DNA of 64,000 nt from Mycobacterium lehmannii (GTDB lineage: Bacteria > Actinomycetota > Actinomycetes > Mycobacteriales > Mycobacteriaceae). The notes under the pieces are model-generated. The model did not search any database. It was given only the letters and a program-made list of their open reading frames with translations, and was not told where the DNA came from. The position numbers and the translations under genes are program-made. Location: the NCBI RefSeq assembly GCF_002245535.1, contig NZ_NKCN01000011.1:62001-126000 (forward strand), given 5' to 3'. Shown here one piece after another: positions 52,186 to 61,788 of this stretch (within the stretch, counting starts at the first letter, position 1; each line of letters starts with the position of its first letter).

Positions 52186-53544
52186 ATGACCACCACGCTC
52201 GACGTCTCGGCGTTGCCGCTGGTGCCGAAGAACCCGCTGCCGATCTGGCGGTTGGTCCGACTTCTCCGCAGGCTCGACACCGGCCAGGACGTCATCCGCG
52301 ACGCCGGCGGCCCGATCACGCGCATACAGGTCGCGCCGAAGTGGCTGTATCAACCGATCGTCGCCGTGATGTCGCCCGCCGGTATGCGCGACATACTCGG
52401 ACGCCCCGATGGCTCGTCTGAGCGATGCATCTACCACGACGAAGTCCGCAACATGGCAGGCGACAGCCTGTTCGTGCTGCCCAACGAGCTGTGGCGGCCG
52501 CGCAAACGGGCCCTGCAGCCGGTGTTCACCAAGCAGAACGTCCGCAATTTCGGCGGCTACATGTCCGCGGCCGCCCAGGCGTTCGTCGACCGCTGGCCCG
52601 ATGGCGGCGAGCTCGACCTCGACGTCGAGTGCCGCCGCGTCGCGATGCAGTCGCTGGGACATTCGGTCCTGGGTGTCGACCTCAACGAGCGCGCCGACAC
52701 CATCGCCCGCTGCATGCACGTCGCGTCCTCCTACACCGCCGATCGCGCACTGCGGCCGGTGCGGGCGCCGCGCTGGCTGCCCACGCCTGCTCGTCGCCGG
52801 GCCCGCCGCGCGGTCGCCGAGATGAGGGAGATCACCGACGAGATGGTGCGCGCATGTCGCGACGACCCGACGCGCGACGCCCCGCTCGTGCGGGCGCTGA
52901 TGGCGGCCAGGGATCCCGAGACCGGGGTGCCGCTCTCGGACGACGACATCTCCAACGACCTGCTGATCTTCATGCTCGCCGGGCACGACACCACCTCGAC
53001 TGCGCTCACCTTCTCGTTGTGGGCGCTGGGGCGTCATCCCGACATCCAGGACCGCGTCGCCGCGGAGGCCGCAGCCATCGGCGAGCGGGAGCTGACCCCC
53101 GACGATGTGCCCCGGCTGACGTACACGGTGCAGGTGCTGCACGAGGCGATCCGGCTGTGCCCACCGGCGGCCGGGGTGGCCCGGCTGGCCACCCGCGACA
53201 TCGCGGTCGACGGTTATCGCGTCGAGGCGGGCACCCTCGTGGCGCTCGGGCTCTACGGACTGCATCACGATCCGGCGCTCTGGCCCGACCCGATGGTCTT
53301 CGACCCCGAGCGGTTCAGCCCCGAGAACACCGCTAACCGCGAGCGCTGGCAGTTTCTGCCGTTCCTCGCCGGCGGGCGCCCGTGCATCGGCGAACACTTC
53401 GCACGGCTGGAGACGACGCTGGCGCTGGCCACGATCGTGCGGGCCGCCCGCATCGAATCGCTGGACAGCACGTTCGAGTGCGACGTGCCGTTCACCACCA
53501 TCGCCAAGGGCCCGATCTGGGCCCGCCTGCGGCCGCGCGCTTAG
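52186..53544 (+). CDS. Cytochrome P450
   Basis: A 452-residue P450. I-helix oxygen-binding motif AGHDTTSTAL (about residues 265-274), K-helix ExxR as HEAIRLCPP (about 318-326), PERF region FDPERFSPEN (about 370), and heme-ligand loop FLPFLAGGRPCIGEHFAR with the axial Cys near residue 405. The loop and I-helix look like bacterial CYP4/CYP102-like fatty-acid or alkane hydroxylases rather than CYP51 or CYP125. ATG 52186 with weak ribosome-binding site; GTG 52150 is possible. No ferredoxin gene nearby. Confidence 0.92.
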   Translation: MTTTLDVSALPLVPKNPLPIWRLVRLLRRLDTGQDVIRDAGGPITRIQVAPKWLYQPIVAVMSPAGMRDILGRPDGSSERCIYHDEVRNMAGDSLFVLPNELWRPRKRALQPVFTKQNVRNFGGYMSAAAQAFVDRWPDGGELDLDVECRRVAMQSLGHSVLGVDLNERADTIARCMHVASSYTADRALRPVRAPRWLPTPARRRARRAVAEMREITDEMVRACRDDPTRDAPLVRALMAARDPETGVPLSDDDISNDLLIFMLAGHDTTSTALTFSLWALGRHPDIQDRVAAEAAAIGERELTPDDVPRLTYTVQVLHEAIRLCPPAAGVARLATRDIAVDGYRVEAGTLVALGLYGLHHDPALWPDPMVFDPERFSPENTANRERWQFLPFLAGGRPCIGEHFARLETTLALATIVRAARIESLDSTFECDVPFTTIAKGPIWARLRPRA

Positions 53545-53930
53545 ACCCGCGTCAGCAGGACGGCCTGGTCGAACGGCAGCAGCCCGAACAGGGGCCGCAT
53601 CCACCCGGTGACCGACGGCGCCGCCTCGGCTTTCGTCACCACCCGGGGGTCGCGGACGGCGAAAGTCCGGCCATACCTTCTCATCCGCCCACCGCCTGCC
53701 GCGGTGATGTTCTTCAACCAGTCCCGGTCCGGGCCGTAGGTGAGCAGAACGGCCACCCCGTCATGGGTCGGGAACACCGTCAGCGGGGTCCGGTAGGGCC
53801 TACCCGATTTGCGCCCGGTGTGCTCGAGGATGCCCATCGACGGAGCCCAGCCCGCCCACAACCGCTGGATCGGATTGGTGACCCGGCGGTTGAACCGGGC
53901 GAGCCACTGTGGGAGCTGCATGGCCCCCAT
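53541..53930 (-). CDS. Deazaflavin (F420)-dependent nitroreductase-family protein
   Basis: A protein of about 129 residues of the Ddn/FDOR-A-like group. Conserved blocks: LARFNRRVTNPIQRLWAG, LEHTGRKSGRPYRTPLTVFP (cofactor-phosphate contact) and GPDRDWLKNITAAGGGRM. Start is uncertain: ATG 53930 keeps a promoter region before the divergent hemL gene, whereas the longest frame from GTG 54008 would leave only 8 bases. Its stop overlaps the P450 stop tail to tail by 4 bases. Substrate unknown. Confidence 0.8.
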   Translation of the reverse strand: MGAMQLPQWLARFNRRVTNPIQRLWAGWAPSMGILEHTGRKSGRPYRTPLTVFPTHDGVAVLLTYGPDRDWLKNITAAGGGRMRRYGRTFAVRDPRVVTKAEAAPSVTGWMRPLFGLLPFDQAVLLTRV

Positions 53931-54016
53931 CCAACTCGGAAGCCGCACGCGGCTCAAGCGGGTGACCACTACACCCTGTAGTTGACGGTTTGCACCCGGC
54001 TGGGACACTGGTGGCC

Positions 54017-55333
54017 ATGCGTGCTGACCAGATCACCACCGAGGTGTCGGCGCGGTTGTTCGCCGAGGCGTCGGCCGTCATCCCGGGCGGGGTGAACTCA
54101 CCCGTGCGGGCGTTCACCTCGGTCGGCGGCACCCCTCGGTTCATCACCTCGGCCAACGGTTACTGGCTGACCGACGCCGACGGCAACCGCTACGTCGACC
54201 TGGTCTGCTCGTGGGGACCGATGATCCTCGGCCATGCGCATCCGGACGTGGTCGCCGCGGTGCAGCGGGTCGTGACCGACGGCCTGTCCTTCGGTGCGCC
54301 GACCCCCTCGGAGTCGGAATTGGCCGCCGAGATCATCGGCCGGGTCACACCGGTCGAGCGGCTGCGGCTGGTGAACTCCGGCACCGAGTCCACGATGAGT
54401 GCGATCCGGCTGGCGCGCGGCTACACCGGACGGGCCAAGATCGTGAAGTTCTCCGGCTGCTACCACGGCCACAGCGACGCGCTGCTCGCCGACGCCGGTT
54501 CCGGTGTCGCCACGCTCGGGTTACCGTCCTCGCCGGGTGTGACGGGCGCCGCCGCAGCCGACACGATCGTGCTGCCTTACAACAACGTGGCCGCCGTCGA
54601 CGAGGTCTTCACTCGGTTCGGCGACGAGATCGCCTGCGTGATCACCGAAGCCAGTCCGGGCAACATGGGCACGGTGGCACCGCAGGACGGTTTCAATGCC
54701 GCGTTGCGCCGCATCACGGCCGACCACGGCGCCCTGCTGATCGTCGACGAGGTGATGACCGGCTTCCGGGTCAGCCGGTCCGGTTGGTACGGCATCGATC
54801 CGGTCGACGCCGACCTGTTCACCTTCGGCAAGGTGATGAGTGGCGGGCTGCCCGCGGCGGCGTTCGGCGGCCGCGCCGAGGTGATGGAGCGGCTGGCCCC
54901 GCTGGGGCCGGTGTATCAGGCCGGCACGTTGTCCGGGAACCCCGTCGCGATGGCGGCCGGTCTGGCGACACTGCGCGCGGCCGACGACTCCGTGTACGCC
55001 ACACTCGACGCCAACGCTGACCGCCTCACGGCGCTGCTCGAGCAGGCGTTGACCGAATCCGGTGTGGCGCATACGGTGTCGCGGGCCGGAAACATGTTCA
55101 GCGTGTTCTTCACCGACCAGCCCGTCACCGACTTCGCCTCGGCGCGGGCCTCGGAGACGTGGCGGTTCCCGGCCTTCTTCCATGCGCTGTTGGACGCCGG
55201 TGTGTATGCGCCGCCGAGTGCTTTCGAGACGTGGTTCGTGTCAACGGCTTTGGATGACGAGGCATTCGACCGCATCGCCGCCGCGCTGCCCGGCGCGGCG
55301 CGCGCCGCCGCCGAGGCGGTCAAACCGGCATGA
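54017..55333 (+). CDS. hemL: Glutamate-1-semialdehyde 2,1-aminomutase
   Basis: A 438-residue PLP enzyme that converts glutamate-1-semialdehyde to 5-aminolevulinate. Seen: substrate loop [11 protein letters not shown] (about 20-30), [14 protein letters not shown] (about 120), the Asp in [12 protein letters not shown] (about 240-251), and the PLP-binding Lys in [17 protein letters not shown] (about 270). ATG 54017. It heads a run of overlapping genes (hemL, mutase-like, ResA-like, ccdA, resB, ccsA) that couples heme supply to cytochrome c maturation. Confidence 0.96.
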   Translation: MRADQITTEVSARLFAEASAVIPGGVNSPVRAFTSVGGTPRFITSANGYWLTDADGNRYVDLVCSWGPMILGHAHPDVVAAVQRVVTDGLSFGAPTPSESELAAEIIGRVTPVERLRLVNSGTESTMSAIRLARGYTGRAKIVKFSGCYHGHSDALLADAGSGVATLGLPSSPGVTGAAAADTIVLPYNNVAAVDEVFTRFGDEIACVITEASPGNMGTVAPQDGFNAALRRITADHGALLIVDEVMTGFRVSRSGWYGIDPVDADLFTFGKVMSGGLPAAAFGGRAEVMERLAPLGPVYQAGTLSGNPVAMAAGLATLRAADDSVYATLDANADRLTALLEQALTESGVAHTVSRAGNMFSVFFTDQPVTDFASARASETWRFPAFFHALLDAGVYAPPSAFETWFVSTALDDEAFDRIAAALPGAARAAAEAVKPA

Positions 55334-55965
55334 CCGACAAGCCGTCCGGGGCCGCCGAGCCCGTGAAGACAGTGGTGCACGTCATGCGCCACGGTGAAGT
55401 GCACAACCCCGACAAGATCCTCTACGGTCGACTTCCCGACTACCACCTCTCCGAGCGGGGTCGAGCGCAGGCCCAGGCCGTGGCGGGCTGGCTCGCGATG
55501 CGCGACATCGTGTACGTGGTCGCCTCACCGCTGGAGCGGGCGCAGGAGACCGCGGCCCCGATCGCGGCGGGTCTGGGACTGTCCGTCGACACCGATGACG
55601 AGCTCATCGAATCGCTGAACATCTTCCAGGGACAACGGGTCTCGCCGGGCGACGGTGCGCTGCGCGACCCGCGCAACTGGTGGCATCTGCGCAACCCGCG
55701 CATCCCGTCGTGGGGGGAGCCGTACCACGAGATCGCCGAGCGGATGACCGCTGCCGTGCATCGTGCCCGGGCCAAAGCAACCGGCCACGAGGCGGTGTGC
55801 GTCAGCCATCAGCTGCCCGTTGAAACGCTGCGTCGATCGATGACCGGTCAACCGCTGCACCACTTCCCGACCCGGCGGCTGTGCAACCTGGCGTCGGTGA
55901 CGTCGTTCTACTTCCACGGGGACACCTACGTCGGCTGGGGTTACGCGGAGTTGGCCGGGCAGTGA
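55330..55965 (+). CDS. Histidine phosphatase (phosphoglycerate mutase-like; Rv0525-like)
   Basis: A 211-residue protein with the catalytic RHG motif in [14 protein letters not shown] (His near residue 20), the second Arg/Glu region [13 protein letters not shown] and the C-terminal catalytic His in [15 protein letters not shown] broad-specificity phosphatase fold; substrate unknown. ATG overlaps the hemL stop (ATGA), and its stop overlaps the ResA-like GTG (GTGA). Confidence 0.9.
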   Translation: MTDKPSGAAEPVKTVVHVMRHGEVHNPDKILYGRLPDYHLSERGRAQAQAVAGWLAMRDIVYVVASPLERAQETAAPIAAGLGLSVDTDDELIESLNIFQGQRVSPGDGALRDPRNWWHLRNPRIPSWGEPYHEIAERMTAAVHRARAKATGHEAVCVSHQLPVETLRRSMTGQPLHHFPTRRLCNLASVTSFYFHGDTYVGWGYAELAGQ

Positions 55966-56612
55966 GTCGGTGGGTGGTGCTCGGCCGTCGGCTCTTCGCG
56001 CAGGCGGTCATCGCGGCCTGCGCCGGATGTGTCGCGCTGGCGGGCTGCTCCACCGGTGACGACGCCGTCGCGCAGGGCGGCACCTTCGAGTTCGTCGCCC
56101 CCGGCGGTCAGACCGACATCTTCTACGATCCCCCGCAGGATCGTGGCCGCCCCGGCCCGCTTCGCGGTCCCGATCTGATGGACCCCGACAAGACCATCTC
56201 CCTCGACGATTTCGCGGGCAAGGTGGTGGTGCTCAACGTGTGGGGCCAGTGGTGTGGTCCGTGCCGAACCGAGATCACCGAGCTGCAACAGGTTTACGAC
56301 GCCACCAAGGATCTCGGTGTGCAGTTCCTCGGCATCGACGTCCGGGACAACAACCGAATCGCGGCGCGCGACTTCATCGTTGACCGCGATATCACCTTCC
56401 CGTCGATCTATGACCCGCCGATGCGGACCATGATCGCGTTCGGGGGCCGCTATCCGACGACGGTGATCCCCTCGACGGTGGTCCTGGATCGTGAGCATCG
56501 CGTCGCCGCGGTGTTCCTGCGTGAGCTGCTGGCCGAAGACCTCCAACCGGTGGTGGAACGCCTTGCGCGCGAGAAGAATGGGGCCGCCGAGCCCGAGAAG
56601 GCCGGCACATGA
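55962..56612 (+). CDS. ResA/TlpA-like thioredoxin-fold lipoprotein (Rv0526-like)
   Basis: A 216-residue exported thiol-disulfide oxidoreductase. The signal peptide ends in the lipobox LAGC (about residue 28). The thioredoxin-like domain carries W-C-G-P-C in VWGQWCGPCRTE (about 95-106) and the cis-Pro in YPTTVIPSTVVLD. It likely reduces apocytochrome c heme-binding cysteines using electrons passed by CcdA. GTG start in a GTGA overlap; its end overlaps ccdA by ATGA. Length equals the M. tuberculosis protein. Confidence 0.93.
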   Translation: MSRWVVLGRRLFAQAVIAACAGCVALAGCSTGDDAVAQGGTFEFVAPGGQTDIFYDPPQDRGRPGPLRGPDLMDPDKTISLDDFAGKVVVLNVWGQWCGPCRTEITELQQVYDATKDLGVQFLGIDVRDNNRIAARDFIVDRDITFPSIYDPPMRTMIAFGGRYPTTVIPSTVVLDREHRVAAVFLRELLAEDLQPVVERLAREKNGAAEPEKAGT

Positions 56613-57460
56613 GTCTCGACCAGGTGGACCAGCTGATCGCCGGTGGTCCGGTTCTGTTGGCTCTCCTGGTCAGCGCGCTCGCCGGGCTGGTGTCGTTCGC
56701 ATCGCCGTGCGTGGTGCCGCTGGTGCCCGGTTACCTCTCGTATCTGGCCGCGGTCGTCGACGTCGAGGACACCGCTGCCCCCGGGCACACCCCGGTATTG
56801 GTTCGCCGGGACCGACGTTCTGGCGGAAATACGGGGGAAGAACCCGCCAAAACGTCGGTCTCGGCGAGAACCACCCGGCTGCGGGTCGCAGGCGCGGCCG
56901 CATTGTTCGTCGCCGGGTTCACGGTGGTGTTCGTGCTCGGCACGGTCGCCGTACTCGGGATGACGACATCGCTGATCACCAACCAGCTTCTCCTGCAACG
57001 CATCGGCGGTGTGGTCACGATCGTGATGGGGCTGGCCTTCGTCGGATTCATCCCCGCATTACAGCGTGAGGCCCGCTTCACGCCGCGTCAGATCTCGACG
57101 CTCGGTGGCGCCCCGCTGCTCGGCGCGGTCTTCGCCCTGGGCTGGACACCGTGCCTCGGCCCCACCCTGACCGGCGTGATCGCGGTCGCCTCGGCCACCG
57201 ATGGCGCCAACGTCGCTCGCGGCGTCGCGCTCGTCATCGCCTACTGCCTCGGCCTGGGAATCCCGTTCGTGCTGTTGGCGTTCGGCTCGGCGCGCGCAGT
57301 GCAGGGTCTGGCGTGGTTGCGCAGAAACACCCGCACGATCCAGATCTTCGGCGGCGTGCTGCTGATCCTGGTCGGCGTCGCGCTGGTGACGGGGCTGTGG
57401 GGAGACTTCGTGTCCTGGGTGCGGGACGCCTTCGTCAGTGATGTGACGCTGCCGATATGA
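56609..57460 (+). CDS. ccdA: Cytochrome c biogenesis thiol transporter CcdA
   Basis: A 283-residue DsbD-beta/CcdA-type membrane protein with six helices that moves reducing equivalents across the membrane. The Cys of the first helix is in FASPCVVPLVPGYLS and that of the fourth in LGWTPCLGPTLTG. After helix 1 there is an extra segment, RRDRRSGGNTGEEPAKTSVS, encoded by a palindromic repeat (56811-56861). The M. tuberculosis protein is about 24 residues shorter there. ATG overlaps the ResA-like stop, and the stop overlaps resB (ATGA). Confidence 0.95.
   Translation: MSLDQVDQLIAGGPVLLALLVSALAGLVSFASPCVVPLVPGYLSYLAAVVDVEDTAAPGHTPVLVRRDRRSGGNTGEEPAKTSVSARTTRLRVAGAAALFVAGFTVVFVLGTVAVLGMTTSLITNQLLLQRIGGVVTIVMGLAFVGFIPALQREARFTPRQISTLGGAPLLGAVFALGWTPCLGPTLTGVIAVASATDGANVARGVALVIAYCLGLGIPFVLLAFGSARAVQGLAWLRRNTRTIQIFGGVLLILVGVALVTGLWGDFVSWVRDAFVSDVTLPI
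56811..56861. repeat. Dispersed palindromic repeat, copy 2 (inside ccdA)
   Basis: ACCGACGTTCTGGCGG (56811-56826) and CCGCCAAAACGTCGGT (56844-56859) form 16-bp arms with one mismatch around a 17-base loop. Read on the minus strand, the element begins AGACCGACGTTTTGGCGGGT and matches copy 1 at 29334 in its first 20 bases and again at its other end. It keeps the ccdA frame open and is translated as an extra loop. Confidence 0.75.
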
Positions 57461-59031
57461 CGAAAGTGTTTGCGCTGGTACGTAACACCTGGCGGACCCT
57501 GACATCGATGGGCACCGCGCTGGTGTTGCTGTTCCTACTGGCCCTCGCGGCGATCCCGGGCGCCCTGCTGCCGCAGCGCAGCCTCAACGAGTCCAAGGTC
57601 GACCAGTACATCGCCGAGCACCCGACCATCGGGCCGTGGCTCGACCGGCTGCAGGCGTTCGACGTGTTCTCCAGCTTCTGGTTCACCGCAATCTATGTGC
57701 TGCTGTTCATCTCGCTGGTGGGCTGCCTCACCCCACGGCTGATCGAACACTTCCGCAGTATGCGGGCCAACCCCGTTCCCGCTCCGCGCAACCTGGGTCG
57801 GCTGCCCAAACACCACACCGCCGAGGTGTCCGGTGAGGCGGATGACCTGGCGGCGACGGTGAACGCGCGGTTGCGCGGATGGCGCAAGGTCACCCGTGAA
57901 GACGACGGAACCGTCGAAATCTCGGCGGAGAAGGGCTATCTGCGCGAGTTCGGCAACATCGTGTTTCACTTCTCGCTGCTCGGCCTTCTCGTGGCGGTGG
58001 CGGCGGGCAAGCTGTTCGGTTACGAGGGCAACGTCATCGTCATCGCCGACGGTGGCCCGGGGTTCTGCTCGGCCTCACCGGCGGCGTTCGACTCGTTCCG
58101 CGCCGGAAACACCGTCGACGGCACCTCGTTGTACCCGATCTGCTTACGGGTCAACGACTTCGACGCCGACTATCTGCCGACGGGACAGGCCACGTCGTTC
58201 GCCGCCGACATCGAGTACCAGGCGGGCACCGACCTGGAGTCGGGCACCTGGCGGCCCTACCACCTGAAGGTCAACCACCCGCTGCGGGTCGGCGGTGACC
58301 GCGTCTACCTGCAGGGCCACGGTTACGCCCCCACCTTCACCGTGACCTACCCCGACGGACAGACGCGCACGCAGACATTGCAGTGGCGACCCGACGACCA
58401 GATCACCTTCCTGTCGTCGGGCGCCATGCGATTCGACCCGCCCGCGGGCACCTATCCGGACGCCGACGAACGTCGCAAGAACCAGCTCGCGATCCAGGGC
58501 CTGTTCGCCCCCACCGAACAGCTGCACGGCACGCTGCTGTCCTCGAGCTTCCCGGCGCTCAACGACCCCGCCGTCGCGATCGACGTCTACCGCGGCGACA
58601 CCGGCCTGGACAGCGGACGCCCGCAGTCGCTGTTCACCCTCGACGCCCGCCTGATCGAGCAGGGCCGGCTGACCAAGAAGGCGCGGGTCAACCTCGGCGC
58701 GGGCGAATCGACGCGGCTCGACGACGGCACCGTGGTGCGCTTCGACGGCGCCGTGCCGTTCATCAACGTCCAGGTCTCCCACGATCCGGCGCAGGTGTGG
58801 GTGCTGGTGTTCGCGATGACCATGATGGCGGGCCTGTTGGTGTCGCTGGTGGTGCGCCGGCGCAGGATCTGGATTCGGATCAGCCCCGCCGGGCCGGGTA
58901 CCGTAACCGTCGAGCTGGGCGGGCTGGCGCGCACCGACAACTCGGGGTGGGGCGAGGAGTTCGAGCGGTTGACGCAGCGCCTCCTTCCCGACGCGAGGCC
59001 GGCGCACGCCGCAGGAGAGAAGGTCACATGA
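57457..59031 (+). CDS. resB: ResB-family cytochrome c biogenesis protein (Ccs1)
   Basis: A 524-residue membrane protein, the CcsB/Ccs1/ResB half of the System II cytochrome c synthase. Three N-terminal helices (about 14-35, 68-88 and 168-190), a large extracytoplasmic domain (about 195-445), then a last helix (about 450-470, VLVFAMTMMAGLLVSLVV). The conserved HFSLLGLL is on helix 3, with the heme-related His, and HGYAPTFTV lies in the soluble domain. ATG in ATGA overlaps on both sides (ccdA before, ccsA after), strongly coupling all of System II. Confidence 0.94.
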   Translation: MTKVFALVRNTWRTLTSMGTALVLLFLLALAAIPGALLPQRSLNESKVDQYIAEHPTIGPWLDRLQAFDVFSSFWFTAIYVLLFISLVGCLTPRLIEHFRSMRANPVPAPRNLGRLPKHHTAEVSGEADDLAATVNARLRGWRKVTREDDGTVEISAEKGYLREFGNIVFHFSLLGLLVAVAAGKLFGYEGNVIVIADGGPGFCSASPAAFDSFRAGNTVDGTSLYPICLRVNDFDADYLPTGQATSFAADIEYQAGTDLESGTWRPYHLKVNHPLRVGGDRVYLQGHGYAPTFTVTYPDGQTRTQTLQWRPDDQITFLSSGAMRFDPPAGTYPDADERRKNQLAIQGLFAPTEQLHGTLLSSSFPALNDPAVAIDVYRGDTGLDSGRPQSLFTLDARLIEQGRLTKKARVNLGAGESTRLDDGTVVRFDGAVPFINVQVSHDPAQVWVLVFAMTMMAGLLVSLVVRRRRIWIRISPAGPGTVTVELGGLARTDNSGWGEEFERLTQRLLPDARPAHAAGEKVT

Positions 59032-60047
59032 ACCCCGAGCAGATCGACGTCGGTTTGGCCCGCTACTCGGACTGGGCGTTCACCTCATCGGTGCTGGTCC
59101 TGGTCGGTGCGCTACTGCTGCTCGCGATCGAGTTGGCCTACAGCCGCGGCCGCAAGGCCGATGCCAGAGAGCTCGTGGGAGCGGCGGCGACATCGGGGCG
59201 GGGAGCCGCTTCAGCCGGCAGGGTGGGCGCCGACAGCACCGCACCGGGCGTCGTCACCGAGACCCGGCGCCGCCCGCTCGACGAACGGATCGGCGGTGCG
59301 GGTCTCGCACTGACCTACCTCGGCATCGGCCTGCTGCTTGCCTGCATCGTGCTGCGCGGTGCGGCCACCTCGCGGGTGCCTTGGGGCAACATGTACGAGT
59401 TCATCAACCTGACCTGCTTCTGCGGGCTGGTCGCCGCCGCGGTGGTGCTGCGCCGCCGCCAGTACCGGACGCTGTGGGTGTTCGTGCTCCTTCCGGTGCT
59501 GATCCTGCTGACCGTCTCGGGTCGCTGGCTGTACACCAACGCCGCGCCGGTGATGCCCGCGTTGCAGTCGTACTGGCTGCCCATCCACGTGTCGGTGGTC
59601 AGCCTCGGGTCGGGGGTGTTCCTGGTCGCCGGCGTCGCCAGCATCCTGTTTCTGCTGAAGATGTCGCGGTTCGCCGACCCCGAGGGTCGCTCGGGCGACG
59701 GCATTCTCACCCGCGCGCTGGACAGGCTCCCCGACGCGCAGACCTTGGACCGGATCGCGTACCGCACCACGATCTTCGCGTTCCCGGTGTTCGGGTTCGG
59801 CGTCATCTTCGGCGCGATCTGGGCCGAAGAGGCTTGGGGCCGTTACTGGGGCTGGGACCCCAAGGAGACCGTGTCGTTCATCGCGTGGGTCATCTACGCC
59901 GCGTACCTACACGCTCGCTCCACCGCTGGGTGGCGCGACAAGAAGGCCGCGTGGATCAACATCGCCGGCTTCGTCGCGATGGTGTTCAACCTCTTTTTCA
60001 TCAACCTGGTCACCGTCGGACTGCACTCCTACGCCGGCGTCGGCTGA
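59028..60047 (+). CDS. ccsA: Cytochrome c synthase subunit CcsA (CcsB in NCBI naming)
   Basis: A 339-residue heme-handling membrane protein with eight helices. The heme-presenting WWD motif is in WGRYWGWDPKET (about residues 265-276), with flanking conserved His residues in PIHVSVVSLG and VGLHSYAGVG. A polar Ala/Gly-rich insert (about 40-85) after helix 1 is longer than in M. tuberculosis. ATG overlaps the resB stop. It completes attachment of heme to CxxCH cytochromes together with ResB. Confidence 0.95.
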   Translation: MNPEQIDVGLARYSDWAFTSSVLVLVGALLLLAIELAYSRGRKADARELVGAAATSGRGAASAGRVGADSTAPGVVTETRRRPLDERIGGAGLALTYLGIGLLLACIVLRGAATSRVPWGNMYEFINLTCFCGLVAAAVVLRRRQYRTLWVFVLLPVLILLTVSGRWLYTNAAPVMPALQSYWLPIHVSVVSLGSGVFLVAGVASILFLLKMSRFADPEGRSGDGILTRALDRLPDAQTLDRIAYRTTIFAFPVFGFGVIFGAIWAEEAWGRYWGWDPKETVSFIAWVIYAAYLHARSTAGWRDKKAAWINIAGFVAMVFNLFFINLVTVGLHSYAGVG

Positions 60048-60106
60048 GTCGGGAATTGGCTAAGATCCGCGACGAAATCTTGCTAAGCCTTGGGGGGGCC
60101 GTCAGC

Positions 60107-61252
60107 GTGTCTGAACAACCGGTGCACCACGCCCAGGATGGTGTCGGCAAGGACGTGGCTCCTCCCGCGATAGTGCCTGAAAACGCCTATGCACCAGGGG
60201 GATTCCGCGCACAGAGCCGGTTCAGCGATCCCGCGGCCGATCCGCCGCCCGAATCGACCGCAACCACGCCGCCGCACGGCCTTCCGGTCGTCTCCCCAGC
60301 ACCGAATACCGTCGAGGCCGACCCGGCGCCGTACCTCGACCTCTCGACCGTCGCGCTGCTCGGACAACCCAAACGCGCGCCTGCCGAGGGCTGGCGCAAG
60401 TGGCTGTACTACGGGTCTTTTCGATTGATCAACCTCGGTGACGGGCCGAAGGCGCGACGCCGACAGGCCCTCACCGCAGAGATTCAGCGCCCGTTGCGCG
60501 GGTGCCACCGCATCGCGGTGCTGTCGCTGAAGGGCGGGGTCGGCAAGACGACGATCACCGCGACGTTGGGCGCGACCCTGGCGTCGCTTCGCGGCGACCG
60601 CGTCATCGCCGTCGACGCGAACCCCGACCGCGGCACCCTGGGCGAGAAGGTGCCCCTCGAGAGCCCGGCCACGGTGCGGCACCTCCTGCGCGACGCGAAA
60701 GGCATCAAGGCCTACAGCGACGTCCGCGCCTACACCTCCCAGGGCCCGAGCCGGCTGGAGGTGCTCGCCTCCGAAAGCGACCCCGCGGTGTCGGAGGCGT
60801 TCAGCTCCGACGACTACAGCCGCACCCTCGAGGTGCTCGAGCGCTTCTACAGCCTGGTGCTCACCGACTGCGGCACGGGGCTGATGCACTCGGCCATGGC
60901 GGCGGTGCTGGCCAACGCCGACACGCTGGTGGTGATCAGTTCCGGTTCGGTCGACGGGGCCCGCAGCGCGTCGGCGACGCTCGACTGGCTGGACGCCCAC
61001 GGACATCAGGACATGGTGCGCAGCTCGATCGCGGTGATCAACGCGGTGCGCCCACGCTCAGGCAAGGTCGACATGCACAAGGTCGTCGACCACTTCAGCC
61101 GACGGTGCCGGGCCGTGGTCGAGGTGCCGTTCGACCCGCACCTCGAGGAAGGCGCCGAGATCAGCCTCGACCGGCTCAAACCGGAAACAAGGGCGGCGTT
61201 GCTGGAGCTCGCCGCCGAAGTCGCGGTCGGATTTCCTGGCGCCCGACGCTAG
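60107..61252 (+). CDS. ParA/MinD-like ATPase (Rv0530-like)
   Basis: A 381-residue protein. A Pro/Ala-rich N-terminus (about 1-110) precedes a P-loop domain with the deviant Walker A LSLKGGVGKTT (about 140-150), VIAVDANPDRG (Walker A' region) and LVLTDCGTGLMHS (Walker B). Similar ATPases occur near ESX loci (EspI-like) and in cell-pole positioning; a specific partner is not evident here. GTG 60107, preceded by a G-rich stretch (GGGGGGG) as ribosome-binding site, is chosen. A TTG at 60056 is an alternative. Confidence 0.87.
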   Translation: MSEQPVHHAQDGVGKDVAPPAIVPENAYAPGGFRAQSRFSDPAADPPPESTATTPPHGLPVVSPAPNTVEADPAPYLDLSTVALLGQPKRAPAEGWRKWLYYGSFRLINLGDGPKARRRQALTAEIQRPLRGCHRIAVLSLKGGVGKTTITATLGATLASLRGDRVIAVDANPDRGTLGEKVPLESPATVRHLLRDAKGIKAYSDVRAYTSQGPSRLEVLASESDPAVSEAFSSDDYSRTLEVLERFYSLVLTDCGTGLMHSAMAAVLANADTLVVISSGSVDGARSASATLDWLDAHGHQDMVRSSIAVINAVRPRSGKVDMHKVVDHFSRRCRAVVEVPFDPHLEEGAEISLDRLKPETRAALLELAAEVAVGFPGARR

Positions 61253-61262
61253 AACCGCGCGG

Positions 61263-61424
61263 TCACGGTCTCGGGTTGTCCTCCTGGCCGAGCCGACGCA
61301 GGAATTCAGGATCGTCGTCCGGCCCGATCACCCGGGTGCGCGGACGGCTCGAAGACACTCGGGTCAGCCGCCAGCCGACATACGCCAGCGTGCACACCAC
61401 GAGAATCAGGAGCAGATACGCCAC
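61263..61424 (-). CDS. Small single-helix membrane protein (Rv0530A-like)
   Basis: A 53-residue protein on the minus strand. N-terminal membrane helix AYLLLILVVCTLAYVGW, then a basic stretch and an acidic patch GPDDDPEFLRRLGQE. GTG 61424 has the near-perfect ribosome-binding site AGGAGG 10 bases upstream (61435-61440, minus strand). Too short for usual cut-offs, but the Shine-Dalgarno, the topology and the synteny with Rv0530A support it. Divergent from the DUF4229 gene. Confidence 0.78.
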   Translation of the reverse strand: MAYLLLILVVCTLAYVGWRLTRVSSSRPRTRVIGPDDDPEFLRRLGQEDNPRP

Positions 61425-61476
61425 GAGAACAAAACCTCCTTGGTTCGAATATACGCGCCATCGGTAGGCTCGGTTC

Positions 61477-61788
61477 GTGTCCGACGGTCGCCAGGGAACT
61501 CGCCTCGTGGTGGACGTGCTGGCCTATGTGCTGGCACGGCTTCTGCTCGTCGCGGCGGTCGCGGCAGCGATTCTCGGCGCCGGACATCTGCTCGGACTGC
61601 GCGAATTCCCGCTCATCGTCGCGTTGCTCTTCGCCTTGGTGATCGCACTGCCGCTGGGCATCTGGCTCTTCGCCCCCCTTCGTCGCCGCGCCACCGAGAG
61701 CATCGCCGCCTTCGACGAACGCAGGCGCCGCGACCGGGAGCAACTCCAGGCCAGGCTGCGGGGCGAAGACCCGCCGTCTCGAGGATGA
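61477..61788 (+). CDS. DUF4229 small membrane protein (Rv0531-like)
   Basis: A 103-residue protein with two membrane helices (about 12-36 and 45-67) followed by a charged helical tail, AAFDERRRRDREQLQARLRG, as in DUF4229 proteins. GTG start. Its promoter lies in the 52-base gap to the divergent 53-residue gene. Unknown function. Confidence 0.86.
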   Translation: MSDGRQGTRLVVDVLAYVLARLLLVAAVAAAILGAGHLLGLREFPLIVALLFALVIALPLGIWLFAPLRRRATESIAAFDERRRRDREQLQARLRGEDPPSRG

